Below, piece after piece: positions 1-7,356 of a stretch of 19,361 nt of DNA. The translations under genes were made by a program, and so were the position numbers. Each line of letters starts with the position of its first letter. Positions within the stretch are counted from its first letter, which is position 1. The notes under the pieces are model-generated. The model was not told the origin of the DNA and ran no database searches. It saw only the letters and a list, made by a program, of their open reading frames with translations. The stretch spans positions 1 to 19,361 of the forward strand of contig JALVEX010000451.1 of NCBI GenBank assembly GCA_027030435.1, read 5' to 3'. This DNA comes from Paracoccaceae bacterium (GTDB taxonomy: Bacteria; Pseudomonadota; Alphaproteobacteria; Rhodobacterales; Rhodobacteraceae).

Positions 1-141
1 CCCAAGGATACATTCCACGCCCTCGTGCGAAAATATTTCCACAGCCCCCTGCGCCCGCCCTTCAACGAGGAAAAGCGCGCCGAGGCCGGCCTGCCGCCGG
101 ATTTCTACTGGCCGCTGGCCGATGGCGGGCCGGAGCATTGA
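1..141 (+). CDS. DUF455 family ferritin-like protein, C-terminal fragment
   Basis: An open frame enters from the left edge and stops with TGA at 139-141, giving the last 46 residues of a protein. The visible tail contains the run PLRPPFNEEKRAEAGLPPDF followed by YWPLA. This resembles the conserved C-terminus of DUF455 proteins (ferritin-like, often di-iron helical bundles), where a KPPFN...R..AGL pattern precedes the end. The metal-binding helices would lie outside the window and cannot be checked. No biochemical role is established for the family that I can state. The family call rests on recall of this tail motif alone. Confidence 0.6.
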   Translation, partial: PKDTFHALVRKYFHSPLRPPFNEEKRAEAGLPPDFYWPLADGGPEH

Positions 142-449
142 GCCCGGAGCATGGTTGCTGAAGGGCCGACATACGAAAATGGTCATCACCAAACCGAGGC
201 GGTAAAGTCATTCTCCACACCCACCACGCGCCCCACCGCGCGCGAGGCAAACCGCCCCACCGATAGGCAAAAAACCGCCTGCCCTCCCCCGGCAACGGCC
301 CACACGGCCCCAGGGCGCGTAAAATTCTTGCCCCTTCCTCCAAGGCCCGTTAATCAGTTTTGCAGCGCGTCCGGGGGATGGGCGCAGCCGCCGCCGCAGC
401 GGACGGCGGCAGGGAATGCGAAAAGCACTCACGAAACGGGACAGAACCA
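142..449. other. Intergenic region upstream of the M23 peptidase gene
   Basis: This 308-bp stretch has no convincing gene; its open frames are low-complexity Arg/Pro/Ala translations with no recognisable motif. A weak promoter-like pair, TTGCCC at 328-333 and TTAATC at 350-355 (16-bp spacer), could serve the M23 gene. A GC-rich hairpin with 7-bp arms (GCCGCCG at 387-393, CGGCGGC at 404-410) lies about 40 nt before the chosen start codon and would be in the mRNA leader. No convincing terminator for the DUF455 gene was found. Confidence 0.3.
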
Positions 450-1796
450 TTGAAGACACGCCTCCTGAGCAAGCTCGATTCACTCCTTGAGCGCTGGTTC
501 CCGGAGCGGCGCGTCTTCCTCAGAACGGATACCGATACCCGCTACATCCGCCTTTCCCCGCTCACCCAGTTCGGCGCGATCCTCGGGGTGGGGCTTTTCG
601 TCATATGGTCGATCTTCGCCACCGCCTTCCTGCTGATCGAAAGCATCGGCTCGGGCAATCTGCGCGAGCAGGCCATGCGCGAGCAGGAGGCCTACGAGGC
701 CCGGCTCAACACCCTTTCGGCCGAGCGCGATGCCAGCGCGATGGAAGCCCGCGATGCCCATGCCCGCTTCACCCAGGCGCTCAGCCGCATTTCCGACATG
801 CAGGCCGAGCTTCTCGCCGCCGAGGAGCGGCGCGCCGAGCTCGAAAAGGGAATCGGGGTTCTTCAGGCCGATCTGAGGCAGGCTCTGCAGGAGCGCGACG
901 AAGCCCGCCAGCTTGCAGCCGACGCCCGCAAGGCGCTTGAAGACAGAACCCGCTCCGTCAAGAGCGAGATCGGGCGCCTGCGCGATTACACGAGCACGCT
1001 CGATTACCTCGCAAGCGCCCTCACCACCACCGCCACCGAACGCGATCAGACGGCGCGCAAGGCCGCCGAGGCGCGCAAGATGGCCGATGATCTGATCCTC
1101 GAGGTCAAGCTCATGCAGGAGCGCAACGATCGCATCTTCCAGCAGCTCGAGGATGCGGTTACCGTCTCCCTCACCCCGCTTGACAAGATGTTCCGTGCCG
1201 CCGGCCTGCCGACGGAAAGCATCCTCGCCACGATACGGCAGGGCTATTCCGGGCAGGGGGGGCCGCTCACGCCGCTTTCCTTCTCCACCATGGGCGCCGG
1301 CAAGGGCCCCGATCCCGATACCCTGCGCGCCAATGCCATTCTCGCCCGGCTTGACCGCATGAACATGTATCGCATCGCCGCCGAAAAGACGCCTTTCGCG
1401 ATTCCCGTCCACAGCGCCTTCCGCTTCACCAGCGGCTTCGGCTACCGCAAGGATCCCAAGACGGGCGGGCGGCGCCTGCACAAGGGCACCGATTTCGCCT
1501 CCGGTTACGGCACCCCGATCTACGCCACCGCCGATGGGGTGGTGATCAAGGCCGGCTGGGGCAATGGCTATGGGCGCGTGGTGGAGATCCGCCACGCCTT
1601 CGGCATCGAGACCCGCTATGCCCACATGTCCAGAATCCGCGTGAAAGTCGGCGATAGGGTCTCGCGCGGGCAGCAAATCGGTGATATGGGGAATTCCGGG
1701 CGTTCGACCGGAACGCATCTCCACTACGAAATCCGCATCGGCGGCAAGGCCGTTAACCCGATGAAATTCATCAAGGCAGCAAAAGATGTTCTCTAA
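450..1796 (+). CDS. Membrane-anchored M23 family peptidoglycan endopeptidase
   Basis: 448-residue protein predicted to cut peptidoglycan peptide cross-links in the periplasm. From N to C: a short basic cytoplasmic part, one membrane helix (about residues 38-63, LTQFGAILGVGLFVIWSIF), a long Ala/Glu/Arg-rich coiled coil (about 70-215), a linker, and a LytM/M23 domain from about 324. The metal and catalytic residues of an active M23 enzyme are present: His344 and Asp348 in LHKGTDF, His392 in RYAHM, and His423/His425 in THLHYE. The N-terminal region resembles the DUF5930 architecture of Rhodobacterales M23 proteins, from memory. TTG at 450 is chosen because homologues begin at MKTRLL..LLERWFPERR; the open frame extends upstream (ATG at 378), but those residues are low complexity. 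The gene overlaps the bactofilin gene by 11 nt, suggesting coupled expression and function. Confidence 0.9.
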   Translation: MKTRLLSKLDSLLERWFPERRVFLRTDTDTRYIRLSPLTQFGAILGVGLFVIWSIFATAFLLIESIGSGNLREQAMREQEAYEARLNTLSAERDASAMEARDAHARFTQALSRISDMQAELLAAEERRAELEKGIGVLQADLRQALQERDEARQLAADARKALEDRTRSVKSEIGRLRDYTSTLDYLASALTTTATERDQTARKAAEARKMADDLILEVKLMQERNDRIFQQLEDAVTVSLTPLDKMFRAAGLPTESILATIRQGYSGQGGPLTPLSFSTMGAGKGPDPDTLRANAILARLDRMNMYRIAAEKTPFAIPVHSAFRFTSGFGYRKDPKTGGRRLHKGTDFASGYGTPIYATADGVVIKAGWGNGYGRVVEIRHAFGIETRYAHMSRIRVKVGDRVSRGQQIGDMGNSGRSTGTHLHYEIRIGGKAVNPMKFIKAAKDVL

Positions 1797-2286
1797 AAGC
1801 AAGATCCACAACCCCGGCCCCAAACAGAAGGGAAGTGACACGCCCATGGCGAAAGCACCGGAAACCGCAGCCCCCTCCAAGCCGCTCGGCGATCTGCCGG
1901 GTTCGGCCCCCAAGGCCAAGCCCCCGGCCTCCGTGCTTTCATCCGACCTTGTCGTGAAGGGCAACATGAAAACCACCGGCGACATCCAGATCGAAGGCCA
2001 GGTGGAAGGCGATATCCGCGCCCATCTCCTCACCGTTGGCGAAAGCGCCGTGGTGAGGGGCGAGGTGGTGGCCGATGACGTGGTGGTCAATGGCCGGGTG
2101 ATCGGGCGGGTGCGCGGCCTCAAGGTCCGCCTCACCTCCACCGCGCGCGTCGAGGGCGATATCGTTCACAAGACGATCGCCATCGAATCCGGCGCCCATT
2201 TCGAAGGCTCGGTGCAGCGTCAGGACGATCCTCTGAACTCCGGCGCGAAACCCGCCACCCAGCCCCAGACACAGCCGGCAAAGTAA
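1786..2286 (+). CDS. Bactofilin (polymer-forming cytoskeletal protein)
   Basis: 166-residue bactofilin. These proteins assemble without nucleotide into membrane-associated filaments that localise cell-wall enzymes and morphogenetic factors. The central region (about residues 48-145) has the right-handed beta-helix repeat pattern, with short hydrophobic/Gly strands such as GDIQIEGQVEGDI and GEVVADDVVVNGRVIG, flanked by disordered Pro/Ala/Lys-rich ends. The N-terminus MFSKSK matches the membrane-binding MFSK-type motif known from Caulobacter BacA, which decides the start at 1786 over the ATG at 1846. That start lies inside the M23 gene, so the M23 stop (1794-1796) is overlapped. Bactofilin next to an M23 peptidase is a known alphaproteobacterial pairing in cell-shape control, so a functional partnership is likely but inferred. 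Confidence 0.92.
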   Translation: MFSKSKIHNPGPKQKGSDTPMAKAPETAAPSKPLGDLPGSAPKAKPPASVLSSDLVVKGNMKTTGDIQIEGQVEGDIRAHLLTVGESAVVRGEVVADDVVVNGRVIGRVRGLKVRLTSTARVEGDIVHKTIAIESGAHFEGSVQRQDDPLNSGAKPATQPQTQPAK

Positions 2287-2323
2287 AAGCCTGCCTCAGG
2301 ACAGGAGCCGGCGCTGAAAGATC

Positions 2324-2351
2324 AAGCCCTGCCGCACTGGCAGGGCTTTTT
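2324..2351 (+). terminator. Intrinsic terminator of the M23-bactofilin unit
   Basis: A perfect 9-bp stem, AGCCCTGCC (2325-2333) and GGCAGGGCT (2339-2347), with a 5-nt loop and followed by Ts, lies 38 nt after the bactofilin stop. This is a textbook Rho-independent terminator. It has no good T-tract in the opposite direction, so it probably does not end the convergent DUF2189 transcript efficiently. Confidence 0.88.
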
Positions 2352-2390
2352 GCATCATGGGGCCGGCATTCAGTTCGCCGCGTTGGGCCC

Positions 2391-3179
2391 TCAGCGCCCT
2401 TCCTCGTAGAATACATGGCGATAGATATGCCACGAGGCGTGGCCAAGCACCGGCAGCACGATCAGCAGGCCGAGGAACATCGGCAGCATTCCGGCAATCA
2501 GCAGCAACAGCACCAAAATTCCCCAGATCAGCATGACCTTGATATTGGCCATCACGGCTCTGAAGCTGACGATTATGGCGGTGATGAAATCCACCTCCCT
2601 GTCCAGCAGAAGCGGCAGGCCGAACACGCTCGATGCGAAAACGAAACCGGCCAGCATCGCGCCCACGATCGTTCCCACCGCAAGCATCGCCATGCCGCGG
2701 GACGTGAAGTAGATGTCATAACCCGTGCTCACATTCGTCATCGGGGCATTGCCGAGGAAGAGCGTGAAGATGAGATGCGCGACAAAGGCCCAGAACATGA
2801 ACAGCAGGATATACATCATGCACATGGAAGGGATCTGGCGATCCTTCTGCAGGAACACCCGCTGCAAGGCCTTGCGGAAGGTCGGCCGCTCCCCCCTCTC
2901 CAGCAGGTGGCTCACCTCGTAAAGCCCCACGGCCGCGAAGGGGCCGATCAGCGGAAATCCGAACACCCCGATCACCAGCCAGTAGATCTCGCCCGTAATG
3001 CGCGAAAGCCACCATAGCAGCAGCCCGCCGATCACGAAGACCGCCGCCGTGGCGATGCCATAGAGCGGCGCGCGCAGAAAATCGCGCCAGCCCTGTTTCA
3101 GCGCCTCGAACAGATCCTCCGTCGTGATCAGATGAATATCGGGTATCGGAGAAGGCCCGGGGAGTGCCGTATCGCTCAT
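2391..3179 (-). CDS. DUF2189 family integral membrane protein
   Basis: 262-residue protein with about six hydrophobic segments: near the start (YGIATAAVFVIGGLLLWWLS), then IYWLVIGVFGFPLIGPF, MYILLFMFWAFVAHLIF, a Gly/Ala-rich segment around MLAVGTIVGAMLAGFVFASS, and a closing pair around IWGILVLLLLIAGMLPMFLG. It matches DUF2189, a bacterial inner-membrane family with no assigned function; the order of the segments and the closing HASWHIYRHVFY are typical. Tandem ATGs occur at 3182 and 3179; the second is preferred because an AGGA at 3187-3190 is 7 nt away from it. It is convergent with the bactofilin gene and downstream of prfB, but has its own candidate promoter and a striking palindrome just before the gene, so it may be regulated separately. 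Confidence 0.85.
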   Translation of the reverse strand: MSDTALPGPSPIPDIHLITTEDLFEALKQGWRDFLRAPLYGIATAAVFVIGGLLLWWLSRITGEIYWLVIGVFGFPLIGPFAAVGLYEVSHLLERGERPTFRKALQRVFLQKDRQIPSMCMMYILLFMFWAFVAHLIFTLFLGNAPMTNVSTGYDIYFTSRGMAMLAVGTIVGAMLAGFVFASSVFGLPLLLDREVDFITAIIVSFRAVMANIKVMLIWGILVLLLLIAGMLPMFLGLLIVLPVLGHASWHIYRHVFYEEGR

Positions 3180-3194
3180 CATCCCATCCTGTTG

Positions 3195-3242
3195 TTTGTG
3201 ATCTTGTCACAAAGCGTAGCCGCCCCGATACCACTCTGACAA
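3195..3242 (-). promoter_or_regulatory. Candidate promoter and 19-bp palindromic operator for the DUF2189 gene
   Basis: On the minus strand TTGTCA (3237-3242, five of six match to the -35 consensus) is separated by 18 bp from a weaker -10-like TACGCT (3213-3218). Abutting the -10 is a perfect palindrome, TTTGTGA-N5-TCACAAA (3195-3213), spanning the expected transcription start. A second perfect inverted repeat, TCTTGTCA (3202-3209) and TGACAAGA (3237-3244), links the palindrome to the -35 region. The half-site TGTGA/TCACA resembles CRP-family sites, but the spacer is 5 rather than 6 bp. The palindrome is directly seen; repression by a DNA-binding protein is inferred from position. Confidence 0.5.
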
Positions 3243-3307
3243 GAGTTATGTGCAGGAATGGGAATATGATCGGCCGCCGCGCGCCCGCATCGTTCTCATC
3301 ACTGGTC

Positions 3308-3363
3308 AAAAAATATCCCCGCCGGAGGCATCCCGCCCGCTCGGCCGGGCGCGGGGGCGGGAT
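3308..3363 (-). terminator. Candidate terminator downstream of prfB
   Basis: On the minus strand a 9-bp perfect stem (ATCCCGCCC at 3330-3338 and GGGCGGGAT at 3355-3363) begins 38 nt after the prfB stop. A run of six Ts (plus-strand As, 3308-3313) follows, but about 16 nt beyond the stem, so efficiency is uncertain. It separates prfB from the DUF2189 gene. Confidence 0.45.
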
Positions 3364-3401
3364 GGAGAGGCCCTTCTTATCCCCCAGGGGCCGCTATCCC
3401 G

Positions 3402-4529
3402 TCAGTCCTCGCTCTGCGCCTCGGCGCGGCTTTTGCCGGCCACGTCCATGGCCAGCGTGGCGGCCATGAACTGATCGAGATCGCCATCGAGCACGCCCTG
3501 CGTATCGGAGGTTTCCACCCCGGTGCGCAGATCCTTCACCATCTGATAGGGTTGCAGCACATAGGAGCGGATCTGGTTGCCCCAGCCCGCTTCGCCCTTG
3601 GCCTCATGCGCTTCGCTGATCGCCTGGCTGCGCTTGTCGAGCTCCAGCTGGTAAAGCCGGGATTTCAGCGCCTTCATGGCGATGTCGCGGTTCTGGTGCT
3701 GGGATTTCTGGCTGCTCGTCACCACGATCCCGGTGGGGATGTGGGTGATGCGCACCGCCGAATCGGTGGTGTTCACATGCTGCCCGCCGGCGCCCGAGGA
3801 GCGATAGGTATCGATGCGGATATCGGCAGGGTTCACCTCGATCTCGATATTGTCGTCCACCACCGGATAGACCCAGACCGAAGAGAAGGACGTATGCCGC
3901 CGCGCCGAACTGTCATAGGGCGAGATGCGCACCAGCCGGTGCACGCCGCTTTCGCTTTTCAGCCATCCATAGGCATTGGGCCCGGAAATCTTGTAGCAGA
4001 CGGAGCGGATCCCCGCCTCCTCGCCAGGCGTTTCGCTCTGCAGCTCCACCTTGTAGCCGTGCTTTTCCGCCCAGCGCACATACATGCGCGCCAGCATCGC
4101 CGCCCAGTCGCAGCTTTCGGTGCCGCCCGCGCCGGCGTTGATCTCGAGATAGGTATCGTTGCCGTCGGCCTCGCCGCTCAGAAGCGCCTCGAGCTCCTTC
4201 TGGCGCGCCCGCTTCGCCAGCGCCTTCAGCGCCTCTTCGGCTTCGGCAACAACCTCCTCGTCGCCCTCGGCCTCGCCAAGCTCGATCAGCTCGATATTGT
4301 CCTCGAGCTCCTGGCTGATGCTCTTGTAGGTGTCGATCGCATCCACCAGCATCTGGCGATCGCGCATCAACTTCTGCGCCTTCGCGGGATCGTTCCACAG
4401 ATCCGGGTCCTCGACGCGGGCATTGAATTCCTCGAGCCGGTGCTCGGCCGTCTCCCAATCCATGCGCTGACGCAGAAGCTCCAGCGATTTGCGGATCGCC
4501 TCGACGGTCTTTTCGGTTTCTGCTCGCAT
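3402..4529 (-). CDS. prfB: Peptide chain release factor 2
   Basis: 375-residue RF2, which recognises UGA and UAA stop codons and triggers peptide release on the ribosome. Visible features: an N-terminal helical domain, the domain 2 recognition loop SPYDS (residues 203-207; E. coli has SPF), the VWVYPVVDD segment, and the catalytic GGQ at 248-250 in SGAGGQHVN. The start at 4529 (MRAETEKTVE) fits the family; the frame runs upstream to 4592, but those 21 residues (Cys/His/Asn-rich) are not family-like and overlap the candidate promoter. The gene is one continuous frame, so it lacks the programmed +1 frameshift that controls prfB in E. coli. It follows mrcA by 108 bp on the same strand, the usual alphaproteobacterial order. 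Confidence 0.97.
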   Translation of the reverse strand: MRAETEKTVEAIRKSLELLRQRMDWETAEHRLEEFNARVEDPDLWNDPAKAQKLMRDRQMLVDAIDTYKSISQELEDNIELIELGEAEGDEEVVAEAEEALKALAKRARQKELEALLSGEADGNDTYLEINAGAGGTESCDWAAMLARMYVRWAEKHGYKVELQSETPGEEAGIRSVCYKISGPNAYGWLKSESGVHRLVRISPYDSSARRHTSFSSVWVYPVVDDNIEIEVNPADIRIDTYRSSGAGGQHVNTTDSAVRITHIPTGIVVTSSQKSQHQNRDIAMKALKSRLYQLELDKRSQAISEAHEAKGEAGWGNQIRSYVLQPYQMVKDLRTGVETSDTQGVLDGDLDQFMAATLAMDVAGKSRAEAQSED

Positions 4530-4571
4530 CTTACAACTGCCGTTCTTGTTCAGGGCCCGGTTCAGATGCTG

Positions 4572-4600
4572 GTGATAGCAACCCCGCGCCACCCCGGCAA
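4572..4600 (-). promoter_or_regulatory. Candidate prfB promoter
   Basis: On the minus strand TTGCCG (4595-4600), a 17-bp spacer and TATCAC (4572-4577) with an upstream TG (extended -10 form TGCTATCAC) lie in the mrcA-prfB gap. Transcription would begin about 36 nt before the prfB ATG. Each hexamer matches four of six consensus positions. Confidence 0.42.
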
Positions 4601-4617
4601 GCGCCCGATCAGGGCGC
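4601..4617 (-). terminator. Possible weak terminator hairpin after mrcA
   Basis: The arms GCGCCC and GGGCGC (4601-4606 and 4612-4617) form a 6-bp GC stem with a 5-nt loop, 21 nt after the mrcA stop. Only a short CTTGCC follows, not a U-tract, so this may be an attenuating or Rho-dependent site, or simply GC-rich coincidence. Confidence 0.25.
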
Positions 4618-4637
4618 CCGCCGCAAGGGCAGCCTCC

Positions 4638-7181
4638 TCAATATTGCCCGCCGCCGGTCACGGAGCCGAAGCTCGCCTTGCCGCCGATGGTGGCGGTTTC
4701 GCCGGTGGAGGTGCGCACCGTCTGTTGCTGATAGGCGCGCGCGCTTTCCTCGAACAGCGGCAGATCCGAGCCCATGGCGAAGCCGCCGTCAAACGCTACC
4801 CCGAAAACCGGCTCCTCGCCCTCGCGGAAATATTCCGCCACCACGTTATCGCCCGTCGCATCATCGGGGAGCCGGGCGCCGGTGTAGCGATCGATCTTGA
4901 TGAAGCGTCCGCCCGGCGGAACGCCGAACTTCCCGCCGCCGTATTTCCTGATCGCTTCCTTCATGAACTGGGTGAACACCGGCCCGCAGAGCGTGCCGCC
5001 ATAGGCGCCCTTGCCCATCGGGCGGGGCTGATCATAGCCCATGTAGCAGCCGGCAACGATATTGGAGGTGAAGCCGATGAACCACGCGTCCTTCGATCCG
5101 TTGGTGGTGCCGGTCTTGCCGGCCACGGGCACCGGCAGTTTCACCGTTTTCGAGGCCGTGCCACGCTTCACCACATCCTCCATCATGGAGCGGATCTGAT
5201 AGGCAGTGATCGCGTCGATCACCCGCTCGCGGTTGGAGGTGATGCGCGGGCCTTCTCCGGGCGGCAGATCGGGATCATCGCAGTTTTCGCAGATCCGCTT
5301 GTCATGGCGGAAGATGGTATGCCCCCAGCGATCCTGCACCCGGTCCACAAGCGTGGGTTCCACCCGCTCGCCGCCATTGGCGATCATCGCATAGGCCGCA
5401 ACCATCTTGTAGAGCGTGGTTTCCTGCGCGCCAAGCGCATTGGCGAGATAGGGATTGAGGTAATCATAGACGCCGAATGTCTCGGCATACTGGGCCACCG
5501 TATCCATACCGATCTCCTCGGCAAGGCGCACCGTCATCAGGTTGCGCGAATGCACGATGCCGGTGCGCAGCGGCGTCGGGCCGTAGAAGCGGTTGGAAGA
5601 GTTCTTCGGCCGCCACACCCCTTCGGGCGTGTTCACCTCGATCGGAGCGTCGATGATGATCGTGGCTGGCGTGAAGCCCGAATCGAGCGCCGCCGCATAG
5701 ACGAAGGGCTTGAAGGCCGAGCCCGGCTGACGGGTGGCCTGGGTGGCGCGGTTGAACACCGAGTGCTGATAGGAAAAGCCCCCCTGCATGGCGATCACGC
5801 GGCCCGTATGCACGTCCATCGCCATGAAGCCGCCCTGAATCTCGGGGATCTGGCGCAGGCTCCAGCGCACGAAGCTGCCGTCCTTGTCCTTCGTGATGGC
5901 GCGCACATAGACGACATCGCCCACCTCGAGAAGATCGCCCGCCACCCGCGCCTTTCGCCCGAGCTTGCCGCTCTCGAGCCGCTTGCGCGCCCAGGTCACA
6001 TCCTTGGGCGAGATCCAGTGGCCGTCCTCGTCATCGGGCACATCCTCGATGCCGATGCGGGCATGGGTCTTGCCCACCTCGAGCACCACCGCCGGGTGCC
6101 AGCCCTCGATATCGCGCGCCAGTTTCAGCGCCTTCAGCGCCGGGCGCCATTTCGCCTCGTCGTCGAGCACCTCTACGGGCAGCTTCAGACCGGTGCCGCG
6201 CCACACGCCCTTGCGGCGATCGAATTTCTCCAGCCCCGCGCGCAGGGCCCGCGCCGCCGCTTTCTGCATCTCGGGATCCATCGTGGCGCGGATCGCATAG
6301 CCGCCGGTGAAGAATTCATCCTCGCCGAAATTGCGGGTGAGCTGGCGGCGGATCTCGTCGGTGAAATAATCGCGCGGCGGGATCTTCTCTCGGAAGGAGG
6401 GATAATCGCCGCTCTGCACCGTCCTGAGAGGGGCCGAGCGGGCGCGTTCGTATTCCTCATCGCTGAGATAGCCGTTTTCGTGCATCTCCTTCAGCACGAA
6501 ATTGCGCCGCGCCAGGGCGCGCTTCTTCTGGCGCACGGGGTGATAATCGGAAGGCGCCTTGGGGAGCGAGGCCAGATAGGCGGCCTCCTCGGGCAGCAGC
6601 GCATCGAGCGGCTTGTTGAAATAGGTCTGGGCGGCGGCGGTGACGCCGTAGCTGTTCTGGCCGAGGAAGATTTCATTCAGGTAAAGCTCGAGGATGCGAT
6701 CCTTGCTCAGCGTGTTTTCGAGCCGCGTGGCAAGGATGATTTCCTTGATCTTGCGCTCGGCCTTGCGATCGGCGCTCAGAAGCAGGTTCTTCGCCACCTG
6801 CTGGGTGATCGTCGAGGCGCCGCGCAGGCGCTTGCCGCGGGCGTAATCCACCACCGCCTTGACGATCCCCGTCACGTCATAGCCCGGGTGGGTGTAGAAA
6901 TGCTTGTCCTCGGCCGAGATGAAGGCCTGCTTCACCAGGTCGGGAATATCGGCGATCGGGGTGAACAGGCGGCGCTCCTTGGCGAATTCATCCACGATCC
7001 GCCCCTCGCCCGAATAGACCCGGCTGATGGTGGGAGGTGTGTATTTCGCCAGCTGCTCGTGATTGGGCAGATCGCGGCCATAGATCCAGAAGACCGCACC
7101 AAGCCCCAGCGCGGCAAGCACCGCGCCCAGCGCGGCCATGGTAAAGAGCGCACCGATGGTGCGGAGGATGAAGCGCAACAC
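4638..7181 (-). CDS. mrcA: Penicillin-binding protein 1A, bifunctional peptidoglycan synthase
   Basis: 847-residue class A PBP that polymerises glycan strands from lipid II and cross-links them at the outer face of the inner membrane. Order: N-terminal membrane helix (about 8-34); glycosyltransferase family 51 domain (about 50-230) with catalytic Glu91 in EDKHFYTHPG and the GASTITQQ motif at 121-128; an OB-like insert (about 330-440); and the transpeptidase domain with Ser488 and Lys491 in SAFK, SRN at 545-547, and KTGT at 689-692. All active-site motifs are intact. The start is GTG at 7181, with GGAG 6 nt upstream. A pair of cysteines (Cys631, Cys634, in CENC) lies in a loop before the KTGT motif. 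The gene follows amiC and precedes prfB. It has the strongest promoter-like sequence in the window directly upstream. Confidence 0.97.
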   Translation of the reverse strand: MLRFILRTIGALFTMAALGAVLAALGLGAVFWIYGRDLPNHEQLAKYTPPTISRVYSGEGRIVDEFAKERRLFTPIADIPDLVKQAFISAEDKHFYTHPGYDVTGIVKAVVDYARGKRLRGASTITQQVAKNLLLSADRKAERKIKEIILATRLENTLSKDRILELYLNEIFLGQNSYGVTAAAQTYFNKPLDALLPEEAAYLASLPKAPSDYHPVRQKKRALARRNFVLKEMHENGYLSDEEYERARSAPLRTVQSGDYPSFREKIPPRDYFTDEIRRQLTRNFGEDEFFTGGYAIRATMDPEMQKAAARALRAGLEKFDRRKGVWRGTGLKLPVEVLDDEAKWRPALKALKLARDIEGWHPAVVLEVGKTHARIGIEDVPDDEDGHWISPKDVTWARKRLESGKLGRKARVAGDLLEVGDVVYVRAITKDKDGSFVRWSLRQIPEIQGGFMAMDVHTGRVIAMQGGFSYQHSVFNRATQATRQPGSAFKPFVYAAALDSGFTPATIIIDAPIEVNTPEGVWRPKNSSNRFYGPTPLRTGIVHSRNLMTVRLAEEIGMDTVAQYAETFGVYDYLNPYLANALGAQETTLYKMVAAYAMIANGGERVEPTLVDRVQDRWGHTIFRHDKRICENCDDPDLPPGEGPRITSNRERVIDAITAYQIRSMMEDVVKRGTASKTVKLPVPVAGKTGTTNGSKDAWFIGFTSNIVAGCYMGYDQPRPMGKGAYGGTLCGPVFTQFMKEAIRKYGGGKFGVPPGGRFIKIDRYTGARLPDDATGDNVVAEYFREGEEPVFGVAFDGGFAMGSDLPLFEESARAYQQQTVRTSTGETATIGGKASFGSVTGGGQY

Positions 7182-7219
7182 GTGAAACTCCGATTGAACG
7201 CGGGCCCGGATGTGGAGCT

Positions 7220-7248
7220 TATATAGGGGCGCAGGGGCGCAGGGTCAA
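7220..7248 (-). promoter_or_regulatory. Strong candidate sigma70-type promoter for mrcA
   Basis: On the minus strand TTGACC (7243-7248), a 17-bp spacer made of a GCGCCCCT direct repeat, and TATATA (7220-7225). Both hexamers match five of six consensus positions with ideal spacing. Transcription would start near 7213, leaving a leader of about 30 nt that includes the GGAG ribosome-binding site. mrcA can therefore be transcribed independently of amiC. Confidence 0.68.
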
Positions 7249-7262
7249 AAGCTGATCGGCAG

Positions 7263-7282
7263 AAAAGCGCGGAAAGACGCGC
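7263..7282 (-). terminator. Candidate terminator of amiC
   Basis: On the minus strand GCGCG (7278-7282), a 6-nt loop and CGCGC (7267-7271) are followed by four Ts (7263-7266). The stem is short (5 bp plus a possible G-U). It sits about 75 bp after the amiC stop and just before the mrcA -35 hexamer, a position consistent with insulating the two genes. Confidence 0.4.
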
Positions 7283-7356
7283 CGGCAGCCGGCTTGTCCG
7301 GAGGGTTTGCCGCAGCGGGATGGCCTGACAGCCCCCGAGTTCGCCCCGGCAGAATG

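Noticed and set aside
480..2141. A 553-codon minus-strand open frame opposite the M23 and bactofilin genes
   Set aside because: No family features; it spans two confidently identified genes on the opposite strand.
3195..3213. Palindrome as a standard CRP or FNR site
   Set aside because: The TGTGA/TCACA half-sites are 5 bp apart, not 6, and it is not the FNR TTGAT-N4-ATCAA pattern, so I kept it only as an unassigned operator.
3164..3474. Small plus-strand open frames between the DUF2189 gene and prfB
   Set aside because: They cross a promoter, palindrome and terminator on the other strand and have no ribosome-binding site or recognisable sequence.
3552..7226. A 1,224-codon plus-strand open frame antisense to prfB and mrcA
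   Set aside because: It is an antisense shadow typical of GC-rich DNA: the product is His/Arg/Ala-rich with no domain, while the minus strand encodes two canonical enzymes with intact motifs.
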